Of a DNA stretch of 64,000 nt, positions 22,416 to 32,113 are shown piece by piece. The notes under the pieces were generated by a model. That model was not told the DNA's origin. It ran no database searches and saw only the letters and a program-made list of their open reading frames with translations. Numbering within the stretch: the stretch's first letter is position 1; every line of letters begins with the position of its first letter. The stretch covers positions 1,050,179 through 1,114,178 of the forward strand of contig JAACMV010000004.1 of assembly GCA_010909725.1 (NCBI GenBank), read 5' to 3'. The stretch comes from Picochlorum sp. 'celeri'. Its lineage: Eukaryota > Chlorophyta > Trebouxiophyceae. The translations under genes and the position numbers were made by a program.

Positions 22416-24050
22416 ATGAGACGAAATGCTACTCTGATCTTCCTGGCGTGTGCCGTCCTGCTGATCGCAGGAAGGTCTGCCGCAGATGACGTGGACGAGA
22501 AGGATGTTGTTGTCCTTGGAGACAAGAATTTCACAGAAGGACTGAAGAAGAGCAAGTTCGCACTGGTACGTCCTGACCCAATCGTTTCGCTGCCTTTGAC
22601 TCTGATGTCCTCGAATAGATCAGGGGACCGTGTGTTCCCTTGTGGTAGACATAGGGGACTGATGTGATTGAACATTATCTTTTTATTCCTATAGGTGGAG
22701 TTTTATGCCCCATGGTGTGGACACTGCAAGAATTTGAAGCCGGCCTATGCCGAGGCAGCTACCAGGCTCAAGGACGAGCTCAAGGACGTTGACGTCATCC
22801 TGGCCAAAGTCGATGCAACCGTTGAGAAGACGGTGGCCCAGGAGCACGATGTGAAGGGATTCCCAACGCTCAAATGGTTTGTGGATGGAACTCCAATCGA
22901 CTACACCGGAGGCCGCTCCGCAAGTGAAATTGTCAACTGGATCAAGAAGAAGACTGGGCCTGCTGCTGCCGTGGTCGACTCGGCCGAGGCTCTGGAGAAG
23001 GCACAGAAGGACGAAGTGGCCGCGTTCGTGTATGTTGAGAAGGAGGAGGGAAAAGAGTATGATGCATACATGTCTCTTGCCAGCAAGACAGAGGACACTG
23101 GATTCTACATCGTGAAGGATGCTGAACTTGCCAAGAAGGTTGGTTTGACCAAAGCGCCAGGATTTGCTGTGTCTCGTAACTTTGCTGGTTTCGATGTGGA
23201 AGTGATTTCATCAGAATCAAAGGAGACTCCTGTGAAGTCTGCTGATGAGGAGGGCATTGCTACCTTCCTGAAGGAAAACAAGCTGCCACCATACTTGGTG
23301 TTCAGCAAGGAGACAAGCCAGCGCATTTTCGGAAGCGGTATTGCGCATCAAATTATCATTGCAGCTCCATCCGATGATTTGAAGAAGGGATCTGAGTTGG
23401 TCAAGGCGATTGAGGGTGCCAAGGGCAACCGAGGAAAGGTTGTCACTGTGCTGTCTGATATTTCTTCTGCAGATGCCTCTCCCGTGCTGGAGTTTTTCGG
23501 ATTTGACAAGGCATCCAAGACCGCCATGGTGGCTGGCTTCCATGCTACTGGTGGCAAAAAGTACGCTTTCCCAGAGGGAGCGAAGATCTCTTCCTCTTCT
23601 CTGGAAGAGTTTGCTGAGAACGTCATTGCTGGAAAGGCTGATGCCATGACCAAGTCCGCAGAGATTCCATCCGAGCCATATGAGGATGATGTGAGGGTGG
23701 TCGTCGGAAAGAACTTTGATGAGGTTGTCCTTGACCCAAAGAAGTTTGTGCTTTTGGAGGTGTACGCCCCTTGGTGTGGACACTGCAAGAAGCTGGCTCC
23801 AGTGTACTCCAAACTGGGTGCCTTGTTCAAGGACAGTGACAAGGTGGTCATTGCCAAGATGGATGGTACCGAAAACGAAGTTCCCCATGTGGAAGTGAAG
23901 GGATTCCCAACGATTGTGTACTTTGACGCCAAGGAGGGTGCCACTGCTGAGCCATACCAGGGAGGCAGGGAGTTGGAAAACTTGCAAAAGTTTGTCGAGG
24001 ACAAGGCAGGGGTGAAGGCTGAGGCTAAGGAACAGCACGAAGAGTTGTAA
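22416..24050 (+). CDS. PDI: protein disulfide isomerase (a-b-b'-a' type)
   Basis: Exon 1 22416-22565 and exon 2 22695-24050, joined across a 129-nt intron (GTACGT...CTATAG), encode 501 residues. PDI forms and shuffles disulfides in the ER lumen. A signal peptide (hydrophobic LIFLACAVLLIAG) opens exon 1. The intron sits just before the first active site, FYAPWCGHCKNL (about residue 53). The second active site, VYAPWCGHCKKL, is near residue 406, with non-catalytic b and b' domains between. The C-terminus ends in HEEL, an H/KDEL-type ER-retrieval signal. Length and spacing match canonical PDI. It converges on the sugar transporter with 42 nt between stops. Confidence 0.96.
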
Positions 24051-24092
24051 TAATCTCCCACAGTTTGACAATATCATGTAAAAACCAAACAA

Positions 24093-25778
24093 TCACTTAC
24101 TCATTTCAATCTCAATTTCTTTGAGGCTCTTGCCCTTGGTCTCCACCACTTGCTTTGACACAAAGATGACGGCTAGGGCACACACGACAGCAAAGAACGT
24201 GTACACTCCAGCCACACCAAACATACTCACAGCTGGCAAGAACATCTGACCCACGAAAAAGTTGCACACCCAGTGCGATCCCATGGCCAATGCCACAGCA
24301 GTTCCTCTGATTCTGTCCCCCGTGATTTCTGGCACAAGGAGCCCTGGAACAGGTCCAGCTCCAGCAGCAAAACAGAGAACGTACACCAAAGTCCCAAGGA
24401 GAGCAATAGCTCCAGCAATTGGAGCCAGTGAGGGGAGTGCCAAACCAAGGGACATGATGAGCATTGATAGCCCCATCCCTGTGAAACTCAGTTTAAGCAA
24501 CTGCTTTCTCCCAGCCCTGTCCATGAAAGAGGCAGCACCCACAGTTCCAATCACATTGATCAACCCCACGGCAGCACTTGCCAAGGCATCTGATGTGATC
24601 CCGGCAGACGCAAAAACAGAAGAGGAGAAAAAAACGATGGCATTAATGCCAGAAAATTGCTGGAGCAGAAACATGACAACACCTATCCGTGTACCCTTAT
24701 TGCTGATCACCTCCTGCCAAGAGATGCGTGCATTTTCAGTCGCCTTCAACATTGCATTCTCCCCGGCACCCCCCAGCTGCGATGGGCCATCTGGGCCCCA
24801 CAACTTCAGGGCCACATCTTCGGCTTCCTCTGTCTGACCCATGAGTGATAACCACGATGGACTCTCCGGTGAGAATCCCATGCCAACTCCCAAGAGGACG
24901 GCCGGCACTGCCGCGATCAAAAACATTGTCCTCCACGAGGTGGCGGGAATGAAAACGTTTACCAGAAGAGCGGCAAGGATGCCGATACAGATCATCAACT
25001 GGTTGATGCTCCCCAAGGCCCCTCTCAAATGTGTGGGGGCCACCTCTGAAATGTACAGGGGAACCAAGGCGGAACTCAATCCGATTCCCAGTCCGATGAT
25101 GGTTCGTCCTAAGATGATGGAGGAGATACCAGTAGCCATGGAACAAATCAAAGCTCCTGCCAACAAAGGTATGCAGTCCAAGAAAAAGGCCTTCCTGCGG
25201 CCAAGGGCATCTGCAAGTCCAGATCCCCCTAGTGATCCCACTGCCGCACCTGCAAGAGAGCTGCTGATCACTAGACCTTGAAGACTTGCGCTTTCCGCAA
25301 ATCCTAGGTCAGCAGCAATGGTTCCCAATGGTCCATTCAGAACACCCAAATGATACCCGAATGCAAAGGCACCACACGAGGCCACAGCAACAGCCAGGAA
25401 CGCGGGCATCAAGTTGACCTTTGCCATGCCTGCATCGCCAGCATACGCATGTCGAGAAACATTTGATTTTCCTAATCGAGACATGGACCCGTCGTTTGAA
25501 GTCCAACTCCCCGTAAAGAGATCTCCCTCGGCACCAAACCTTTTAGACAGGTTCATTCGTTTGCTTTCCAAACCCTGGTTCAAAACTCTCGACAAGGGTG
25601 TCAGAGAAGCACGGGTACAATATGAGCGTAAATTCCGTCTGCTATCACGATGCGACGACGATGCAGCGAAAGAGCGCGCTGCTGAACTCTTCAATCCCAA
25701 CGTTGTCATCCCACCAAGACAGACGATGAGAGTTTGTTGATTGATCCTATTACAATCACTTATAAATATATCTGACAT
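24093..25778 (-). CDS. plastid glucose transporter-like MFS sugar porter (pGlcT family)
   Basis: 561 residues, single exon. Twelve-helix MFS sugar porter. The first helix carries AFAFGYHLGVLNGPLG, and SSSLAGAAVGSLGGSGLADALGRRKAF holds the sugar-porter GR(R)K loop. PLYISEVAPTHLRGALGSINQ and QQFSGINAIVFFSSSVF are signature blocks, and the end has VVETKGKSLKEIE. These features are closest to plant pGlcT of the inner plastid envelope, which exports glucose from starch breakdown. About 130 Ser/Arg-rich residues precede helix 1, consistent with a transit peptide. The first ATG (25778) overlaps the upstream nuclease stop by 19 nt; a later ATG at 25709 would avoid that. Confidence 0.88.
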   Translation of the reverse strand: MSDIFISDCNRINQQTLIVCLGGMTTLGLKSSAARSFAASSSHRDSRRNLRSYCTRASLTPLSRVLNQGLESKRMNLSKRFGAEGDLFTGSWTSNDGSMSRLGKSNVSRHAYAGDAGMAKVNLMPAFLAVAVASCGAFAFGYHLGVLNGPLGTIAADLGFAESASLQGLVISSSLAGAAVGSLGGSGLADALGRRKAFFLDCIPLLAGALICSMATGISSIILGRTIIGLGIGLSSALVPLYISEVAPTHLRGALGSINQLMICIGILAALLVNVFIPATSWRTMFLIAAVPAVLLGVGMGFSPESPSWLSLMGQTEEAEDVALKLWGPDGPSQLGGAGENAMLKATENARISWQEVISNKGTRIGVVMFLLQQFSGINAIVFFSSSVFASAGITSDALASAAVGLINVIGTVGAASFMDRAGRKQLLKLSFTGMGLSMLIMSLGLALPSLAPIAGAIALLGTLVYVLCFAAGAGPVPGLLVPEITGDRIRGTAVALAMGSHWVCNFFVGQMFLPAVSMFGVAGVYTFFAVVCALAVIFVSKQVVETKGKSLKEIEIEMSK

Positions 25779-26725
25779 CCGATTGGCAGGTGATCAGAGC
25801 AAAGTCTCTCATTCGGGATGCCCTTGGATAGGATGTCCTCTGCGGTGCATGTATCTGGAATAGGGTCAAACACCCCACGCACTGACGTGGTCTGCGTTGC
25901 CCACAAAAAGTCCACCCTGGAGCCATGTTGGTTTCGAACATGCGTGAATGGTGGATCAAAGTTGCTGGCTACGTAGACCTCTCGGAACGGTGAAAATGGA
26001 TGCCTGAGTGTACTGATTCTGTGACCTTGCTGGTCATAGTGATCATGGTGGGATGCATCCAAGGTGGCATCGATTTTGCCCTGATCCAGATACGTGCAGG
26101 GCCCATCATGTATCTCCGAGTTGAAATCCCCTGCGACTATTACTTTTGCATCTTTTGGGTCTCCTAGAGATATACCTACATGGTGGTGCAGTCGTTTCAA
26201 AGCCTTGTGAATCTGAGAGACTCTGCTTCCAGACTTCTCAGGCTTTCCTTCTAAATGCACATTTACAACATACAAGGACTTTTCGCCCTTTCGAAACTCG
26301 CAGAGTAACGTCCGACTGCGCTCTTCTGACCATTGCAGCAAGATGTGCTCCCGTTTGAAAAAGCAAGCCAAAGGTACCTTGTGGGCCTTTGTCGACTGAT
26401 GCACGCCACTATACCCTTGCTCTTGCATGAAGCCATTCAAACGATCCCATTCGACAATCGCTGCTTCTTGGAGGCAGACAATATCCGCATCGAAACTGTT
26501 GATTTCTTTCTGAAAGCATCTGAAACGGTGGTTCGGTTCCAAAAACTCGGTCGGCACCTGGGGGAATCTCGAAGGCGTGCAGAACATGTCACACAGAATA
26601 TTATAGCTCACCAAGGTTACTGTATTCGGGGGGGATGGTTTCTTTTCCCCTCTATGGAGCACTCGAGAGAGTGGGGAGCTCCCTGCTGAAGTCGCGTGCA
26701 CGAAAACTGCCCTGCGACACGCCAT
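25760..26725 (-). CDS. endonuclease/exonuclease/phosphatase (EEP) family protein, CCR4/nocturnin-like
   Basis: 321 residues. Metal-dependent EEP fold: SYNILCD near residue 40 (strand 1 Asn), DIVCLQEA (metal-binding Glu), VVNVHLEG, VIVAGDFNSEIHDG (catalytic Asp and Asn) and a final CSDHLPIGCQI (catalytic Asp-His). The CCR4-like opening SYNILCDMF suggests a deadenylase or small-phosphodiesterase role, but substrate cannot be deduced. The N-terminus could be a short targeting peptide. It lies 59 nt downstream of RRP15 on the same strand and overlaps the predicted transporter start by 19 nt. Confidence 0.82.
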   Translation of the reverse strand: MACRRAVFVHATSAGSSPLSRVLHRGEKKPSPPNTVTLVSYNILCDMFCTPSRFPQVPTEFLEPNHRFRCFQKEINSFDADIVCLQEAAIVEWDRLNGFMQEQGYSGVHQSTKAHKVPLACFFKREHILLQWSEERSRTLLCEFRKGEKSLYVVNVHLEGKPEKSGSRVSQIHKALKRLHHHVGISLGDPKDAKVIVAGDFNSEIHDGPCTYLDQGKIDATLDASHHDHYDQQGHRISTLRHPFSPFREVYVASNFDPPFTHVRNQHGSRVDFLWATQTTSVRGVFDPIPDTCTAEDILSKGIPNERLCSDHLPIGCQIYL

Positions 26726-26784
26726 GTTGTCAGTCTTTTGTCCGCTGCATTGTCTGAAATTAAATATATATATTAAGGAATAAT

Positions 26785-27603
26785 TTAAAATTCTTCGTCA
26801 TCCTCGCTTGACAACGAAGGAGGTGAAGAAGGTGGTGAATTCTCCGGTGAATTCTCTCTCCAGTCCTTCATCTTGGAATTCTCGGCAATCCCCACAAATC
26901 CTTCTTTGAGCACGTCCCATCCAGAGGGCTCCTCTGCCTTGCTCTTTTGATCTTCACCATCGACACCGTCGCGTTCTTTCATGTGCTTGATTTCAGCCAG
27001 GAATCCAGCCTTGCCCAGACGGGCAATCTTTCCCTTGTTACCCTTGGTCTCTTCGCTCCGTATCCTCTTCTGAGCGGCATTGATTGCATTGAACAACTGA
27101 ACTACCCCTTTGGTCGCAGTTTTCTGAAGACGTTTCTCCCTCCCATCCCTCTCCGGATCCAGACCCTTTCTTGCAGGAATATAATGACCTCTCTGCTTCA
27201 TCTCATCCCGCATCTTCTTGGCAGCCTTGGCGGCTTGCATCTCCTTTTCCTCCTCTAGTTTGCGTTTTGAGATGCTCTTACTCCCCTGTAGCGCATGATC
27301 AGAGTCAGATTACGCTCGCAATGGACACACCCCATGACAAACACCACGCACCGCCAAAATAGGAGCTGAGCCACTTCCTTCGGCACCTTCTCGATCGACC
27401 AGCCTATGAAACGCCCTGGAGAAAGATTCCACCTTGCCGCCTTCAAGAAATCCGACGGCACGCCCTTCGTCTTCGCCAGACGACTCGTTCTCGGCACGCC
27501 CTTCGTCTTCGCCAGACGACTCGTCACTGTCAGGAGGACCTGACAAAGACTCATCGCTATCGAGCGAATCCGGCCTCTCGACCTCTCCATCACCGTCCAT
27601 CAT
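26785..27603 (-). CDS. RRP15: ribosomal RNA processing protein RRP15
   Basis: Exon 1 27603-27352 and exon 2 27285-26785 are joined in phase across a 66-nt intron (GTGCGT...CTACAG), giving about 250 residues. RRP15 is a nucleolar factor for 60S pre-ribosome maturation. The N-terminus is acidic, with a 36-nt exact duplication encoding two copies of SSGEDEGRA. It is followed by FSRAFHRLVD...APILA and, after the splice, GSKSISKRKLEEEKE, the family's conserved opening. The diagnostic KGVVQLFNAINAAQ block lies in exon 2, and the end is Ser/Pro/acid-rich. It shares about 336 bp of divergent upstream sequence with HIS3. Confidence 0.85.
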
Positions 27604-27939
27604 GGTGATAACATCATCTGTACATGAATAAATAGGTGAGTCGCAGCAATACGCCCATCAGCCTTCATTGCAAAGACATGCATGACCCTTCTTACCCGCA
27701 CCGGTCACATGGTCCTCCGCCCCATTCGATAGGATACGTTCAATCGCAGCCTCCATATTAGATGCATGCAAAGATATTCATACACAACTCATGACCAGCG
27801 CCTGTGGTCTTGTAACCGACGAATGTCTCCAAACCATCGAATTACGAAACCGATGCTTTCGAATTGGAAGAATGCCTTCTCATGATGAGCAGCAGGCGTG
27901 TTCTTCTCCACCCATGTACAATACAGTATTCCGAGTAGT
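27604..27939. promoter_or_regulatory. intergenic, divergent promoter region
   Basis: 336 bp between RRP15 and HIS3. No coding signal. An ATG just before the HIS3 start begins a 12-codon out-of-frame open frame that ends soon after, so a small upstream ORF on HIS3 mRNA is possible. Confidence 0.3.
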
Positions 27940-28820
27940 ATGCTATTGATCCGAACAGCCACCCCCACTCGAGTTGGTACGCCCCAGCTGAGAGCTGCTG
28001 GACAGCGCACCAAGCTTATCAGGCACGCCGAGCAAGGGATTGCAGCATTTGATAGAACTATTTACTATTCACCTACTTCTGGACAGCGACAAAGAAGCAG
28101 AATGCAGACCCATGTTGAATGCACTGGAAGTGACACAAATGGTACGTTGGAGTGAGAGCTCTTGGACAGCCTTTTTTGTTTCTACATAATCGATCTCGCT
28201 GCTTGTTGGCAGGTTCTAGACCATCAAGAATAGGAACTGTAAAGAGAGAAACGAAGGAGACCAAAATTGACCTGACAATCAATATTGATGGGACAGGAAA
28301 GTGCCACTCCAAATCACAGATACCATTCTTGGATCATATGATGGATCAGTTGGCGTCCCACGGACTCTTTGATATTCATCTAGAGGCGGAGGGGGATACA
28401 TGGATTGATGACCACCACACGAATGAGGATATTGCTCTGGCCATGGGGACGGCACTCTCTCAGGCCCTGGGTGACAGGAAAGGAATCCACAGGTTTGGAA
28501 ACTTTACAGCCCCGTTGGATGAGGCTCTGGTGCAAGTAGTATTGGACTTGTCCGGTAGGCCACACCTGTCGTGCTCGCTTGATCTACCGACGGAGAGGAT
28601 TGGGACCTATGAGACGCAGCTTGTGGAACACTTTTTCCAGAGCATGGCCAACACCAGCGGGATGACTCTGCACATTCGGCAATTGGACGGCAGAAACAGC
28701 CACCACATTGTAGAGGCCACCTTCAAGGCGTTTGCCAGAGCACTGAGAGTGGCATGTGAGGAAGACCCCCGCCGAGCGGGAACCATTGCGTCATCCAAGG
28801 GCGTCTTGACCCAGCAATAG
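27940..28820 (+). CDS. HIS3: imidazoleglycerol-phosphate dehydratase
   Basis: Exon 1 27940-28141 and exon 2 28213-28820 join across a 71-nt intron (GTACGT...TGGCAG) into about 269 residues. The enzyme converts imidazole-glycerol phosphate to imidazole-acetol phosphate in histidine synthesis, which is plastidic in algae and plants. Exon 1 codes a Thr/Arg/Gln-rich leader of about 60 residues that looks like a transit peptide. Exon 2 holds the whole enzyme: [13 protein letters not shown] and [16 protein letters not shown] (Mn-binding His/Glu), [15 protein letters not shown], and [13 protein letters not shown]...[18 protein letters not shown]. It lacks the phosphatase domain fused to it in some bacteria. 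Confidence 0.95.
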
Positions 28821-28907
28821 AAGACCTTGTGCGCACAGCCGCCTGGTCCATATAATATATGCGATAATAAATAAATAAAAAGTTCAATAATCAAATAGAG
28901 TACCAAA

Positions 28908-30432
28908 ATGTTCTTCGGAGGAGGTTTTCCTGGAGGGCATCCGTTTGGAGGGATGCCAGGCGGAGGAGGCCCAGTAAACAATTCAAAGTATTACGAGATT
29001 TTGGGCGTCAGCAAAGATGCAACAGCCCATGAAATCAAAAAAGCGCACAGGAAACTGGCTCTGAAGTACCATCCTGACAAAGGTGGGTCGAGGCACGATT
29101 GAACAACATGCCGATTTGAAACGCCGTTGGTTGCCGTCTGGGGTTTGGGGACGTTATTTCTACTGATTTTGTTTAATATTGGGTCATTAATGGAGATTGA
29201 ATGGATCGATTGGCTACGCGGAGCCACCAAGAAGGAATCTTGTGGATTGCTTCTGGAATGTTTTGACCGAGGAGCCGACAAACTAACTGGTGTATGTGCA
29301 TTTCATCGCAGGAGGGGATCAGGAAAAGTTCAAGGAGATTAATGAGGCATATGAAGTCCTTCGAGATGAGGAGAAGCGCGAAATTTACGACAAATATGGA
29401 GAGGAAGCTGTGAAAGACGGTTCTGGTATGGGCGGAGGAGCAGGCGGAGCTGACATTTTCGACCTGTTCGGTATGGGTGGTATGGGCCGTCGCAGCCAAA
29501 GAGAGAGAAAGAGCGAAGACGTCGTGCATCGCCTGAAAGTATCGTTGGAAGATATGTACAAAGGATCAACCAGGAAGCTTCAAAGCACCCGCAACATCAA
29601 ATGTCCCGAATGTAATGCCACTGGCAGTAAGAGCGGCAAGAAATATCGATGCGATACCTGCCAAGGCAGTGGAATGGAGGTCAAGATGCGACAAATCGGG
29701 CCAGGGATGGTGCAGCAAATCCAGCAGCGGTGCTCTTCGTGCTCTGGTGCCGGATTCTCTTGTCCTCCATCAGACAGATGCAGCAGATGCAATGGAAAGT
29801 GTCTGGTTGCCGACAAAAAGATATTTGAGGTTCACGTGGAAAGGGGCGCACGGCATAATTCAAAGGTTGTGTTCAGAGATGAAGCAGGGACTGATTCCCC
29901 AGATGTTCTACCAGGTGATTTGATATTTGTGTTGGAGCAGAAACCAAACGACTCCTTCAAGAGAATTGGAAACGACTTGTTCATGGAGAAATCTGTGAGT
30001 CTCGTGGAATCCCTGACCGGGTGCACCATGCACATCACTCAGCTTGATGGAAGGATTCTGGAGATGAAGACACCAGTTGGACACGTGATCACTCCAGACT
30101 CTTGGACATGCATCAAAAACGAAGGAATGCCAATCCAAGGACATCCATTTGATAAAGGCAACTTGTACATTCACTTTACTGTTGAGTTCCCGGAGAAGAT
30201 TACCGAGGAGCAGAGCAATGCCTTGAGAACAATCTTTGGTGCACCACAGTCCAATGGCACATCGCCCATGAATGAGGAGGACATCGAGGAGGTCGCCATG
30301 GTAACAGTGGCGGATATAGAAGAGGAAATCAAGAGGCGCAAGCAGTACGAAAGGACGTCAGGAGCTTACAACAGTGATAGTGATGATGAAATGGGTGACA
30401 GACCACGAGGCGTGTCATGTGCTCAGCAGTAA
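28908..30432 (+). CDS. type I DnaJ/HSP40 co-chaperone (DNAJA/ATJ2-3-like), farnesylation motif
   Basis: Exon 1 28908-29082 and exon 2 29312-30432 (229-nt intron, GTGGGT...TCGCAG) give 431 residues. It stimulates HSP70 ATPase activity and delivers clients. A Gly/Phe/Pro-rich head precedes the J domain. The J domain itself is split by the intron right after its HPD motif (KYHPDKG). A G/F linker follows, then the zinc-binding domain with [24 protein letters not shown] and a variant last repeat CSRCNGKC. The C-terminal peptide-binding domains are standard. The protein ends in CAQQ, the same CaaX-type farnesylation signal described for plant ATJ2/ATJ3. HIS3 ends 87 nt upstream. Confidence 0.95.
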
Positions 30433-30781
30433 AAGCTATATTTTGCGATGTATTCTTTTCATTTTCTTTAATACTATCACATTGGTCTCCCTGCAGCATA
30501 TGTGCTGTAGCCCACCCTATGCGGCATAGGCTATGCCCAATAATGAGAGAAGCTCTCATCTGTACAAGTTACAGTCTACTCTGGTCTGTATTTTGATTTT
30601 TTTTTAACTCATATTTTTAGTCGTATTTCAGTATACTGTGGCTGTGAGAAGTTAGAAATACAGACCAGAACTTCTCTCCAGCGTTGTTGACCAAGAATTG
30701 TTGAAAAACAGTGGCAAGTCCTGAGAAGGGACGCTGACCATTCAATATACAAAGTTCAAGTGAAATATTTCGTTTCGTAGC
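30433..30781. promoter_or_regulatory. intergenic region
   Basis: 349 bp between the DnaJ gene and the coiled-coil gene on the same strand; T-rich around 30,590-30,610. No coding signal. Confidence 0.3.
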
Positions 30782-32077
30782 ATGGCAGAACAGTCAGCAG
30801 CCTGCCACTGCACATGTTGCAGAAAAAATTCTCGTTCTTCTTTGGAGTTGAGGGAGCTGCACGCCAGGACATTATCGGAGATGAGGGGCTCCATCAGCAG
30901 CCTTACCACAAAGTACAAGTCGACGCTAGAGGCGATGGAAACACTTAAAAGGGAATCGGAGGAGAACAGAAGGCTAAGTGCCATGGCAGCCAATTCTGCT
31001 CAGATACACTGTGATGAGATTAAGAATGGCTTGCAGGCAATGTCTCTCGATGCAAACGAGTTGGTTCAGATTCTTTCGACTGAACTGAGCTCGGTGAAGG
31101 AAGAAAGGGATAAATTGAGAAGAAACCAAGACGTGCTATGCAGTAAACTGTCCAGTATGTCCCAACCTGGTGTGGAGGAGAGAGCCGTTCTGGTTGGGGA
31201 AATTCAGGATCTAACGCGGTCTCGAGAAACTCTTCAAGTTTCTATAAGTAATTTGAGGACCAAGTGCTCGGATCTGGAGGCCACGGTTGCTTCGCTCCAG
31301 GAGGAGAATGTGCGCCTGTTGCAGCGGGAAGCCACAGATGCTCCTGCAATGGATGAATTGAGGACCAAGTGCTCAGACCTGGAGGCCACGGTTGCTTCGC
31401 TCCAGGAGGAGAATGCACACCTGATGCAGCGGGCAGCCACAGATGCTCCTGCAGTGGAGGGATTGAGGACCAAGTGCTCGGACCTGGAGGCCACGGTTGC
31501 TTCGCTCCAGGATGAAAATGCACACCTGATGCAGCGGGCAGCCACAGATGCTCCTGCAATGGATGAATTGAGGACCAAGTGCTCGGACCTGGAGGCCACG
31601 GTTGCTTCGCTCCAGGATGAAAATGCGCGCCTGATGCAGCGGGAAGCCACAGATGCCCCTGCAATGGATGAATTGAGGACCAAGTGCTCAGACCTGGAGG
31701 CCACGGTTGCTTCGCTCCAGGAGGAGAATGCACACCTGCTGAAGGCTCAAAGCAAGTCTCGCCCTTCATCAGTTGATAAGCTTCTCCGGCTTACAAGGGA
31801 GAATCAACAATTTGCAGTGAAGTTATCAGAGCAGGAGAACAAATCAAAGGCGTTAGAATCAACAATTATGCTCCTGAACAAGTATCTTGACAGAGAGATC
31901 AATACTGGAGGAGTAGAAAATAGCTTGATTGATATTTTGGATGACATTTCTTATATAAAGAGAACAACGAATTCACGTGAGGCCAAGGAGCTCATAGGAA
32001 TGACTGAGAAAGGTTTGGAGAGAATCAATGAACCTAGATTTCATGATTTCGGTCATACAGTACTCCCCCAAACATGA
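30782..32077 (+). CDS. coiled-coil protein with five 35-residue tandem repeats
   Basis: 431 residues, largely heptad-patterned coiled coil. A short Cys/His N-terminus (ACHCTCCRKN) is followed by a coiled coil, then five near-identical copies (the last partial) of a 35-residue unit starting LRTKCSDLEATVASLQ(E/D)EN. Thirty-five is exactly five heptads, so the repeats extend one uninterrupted coil. The C-terminus returns to unique sequence. No catalytic domain or known family is recognised; a structural or cytoskeletal role is plausible. It lies directly upstream of HAP2/GCS1, whose ATG is only 36 nt past this stop codon. Confidence 0.75.
   Translation: MAEQSAACHCTCCRKNSRSSLELRELHARTLSEMRGSISSLTTKYKSTLEAMETLKRESEENRRLSAMAANSAQIHCDEIKNGLQAMSLDANELVQILSTELSSVKEERDKLRRNQDVLCSKLSSMSQPGVEERAVLVGEIQDLTRSRETLQVSISNLRTKCSDLEATVASLQEENVRLLQREATDAPAMDELRTKCSDLEATVASLQEENAHLMQRAATDAPAVEGLRTKCSDLEATVASLQDENAHLMQRAATDAPAMDELRTKCSDLEATVASLQDENARLMQREATDAPAMDELRTKCSDLEATVASLQEENAHLLKAQSKSRPSSVDKLLRLTRENQQFAVKLSEQENKSKALESTIMLLNKYLDREINTGGVENSLIDILDDISYIKRTTNSREAKELIGMTEKGLERINEPRFHDFGHTVLPQT
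31253..31742 (+). repeat. in-frame minisatellite, 105-bp period, 4.6 copies
   Basis: Copies begin at 31253, 31358, 31463, 31568 and 31673, each 105 bp, with the last truncated. They are highly similar at the DNA level and differ by scattered substitutions (for example GAGGAG/GATGAA before AATG and ATGGATGAATTG/GTGGAGGGATTG). Because 105 is a multiple of 21, unit gain or loss keeps both reading frame and heptad register. Confidence 0.95.
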
Positions 32078-32113
32078 TTTGTTTCGAAATAAAGATGTAA
32101 TACTTTTCGCAGA

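Noticed and set aside
23217..24092. Antisense open frames of 237 and 291 codons opposite the PDI gene
   Set aside because: They mirror a highly biased, well-expressed coding sequence; no recognisable domain and the PDI assignment is certain.
31234..31769. Two long antisense open frames (156 and 175 codons) across the coiled-coil repeats
   Set aside because: They arise because the 105-bp repeat happens to lack stops in several frames; both carry the repeat period and vanish outside it. The plus frame has heptads and unique flanks.
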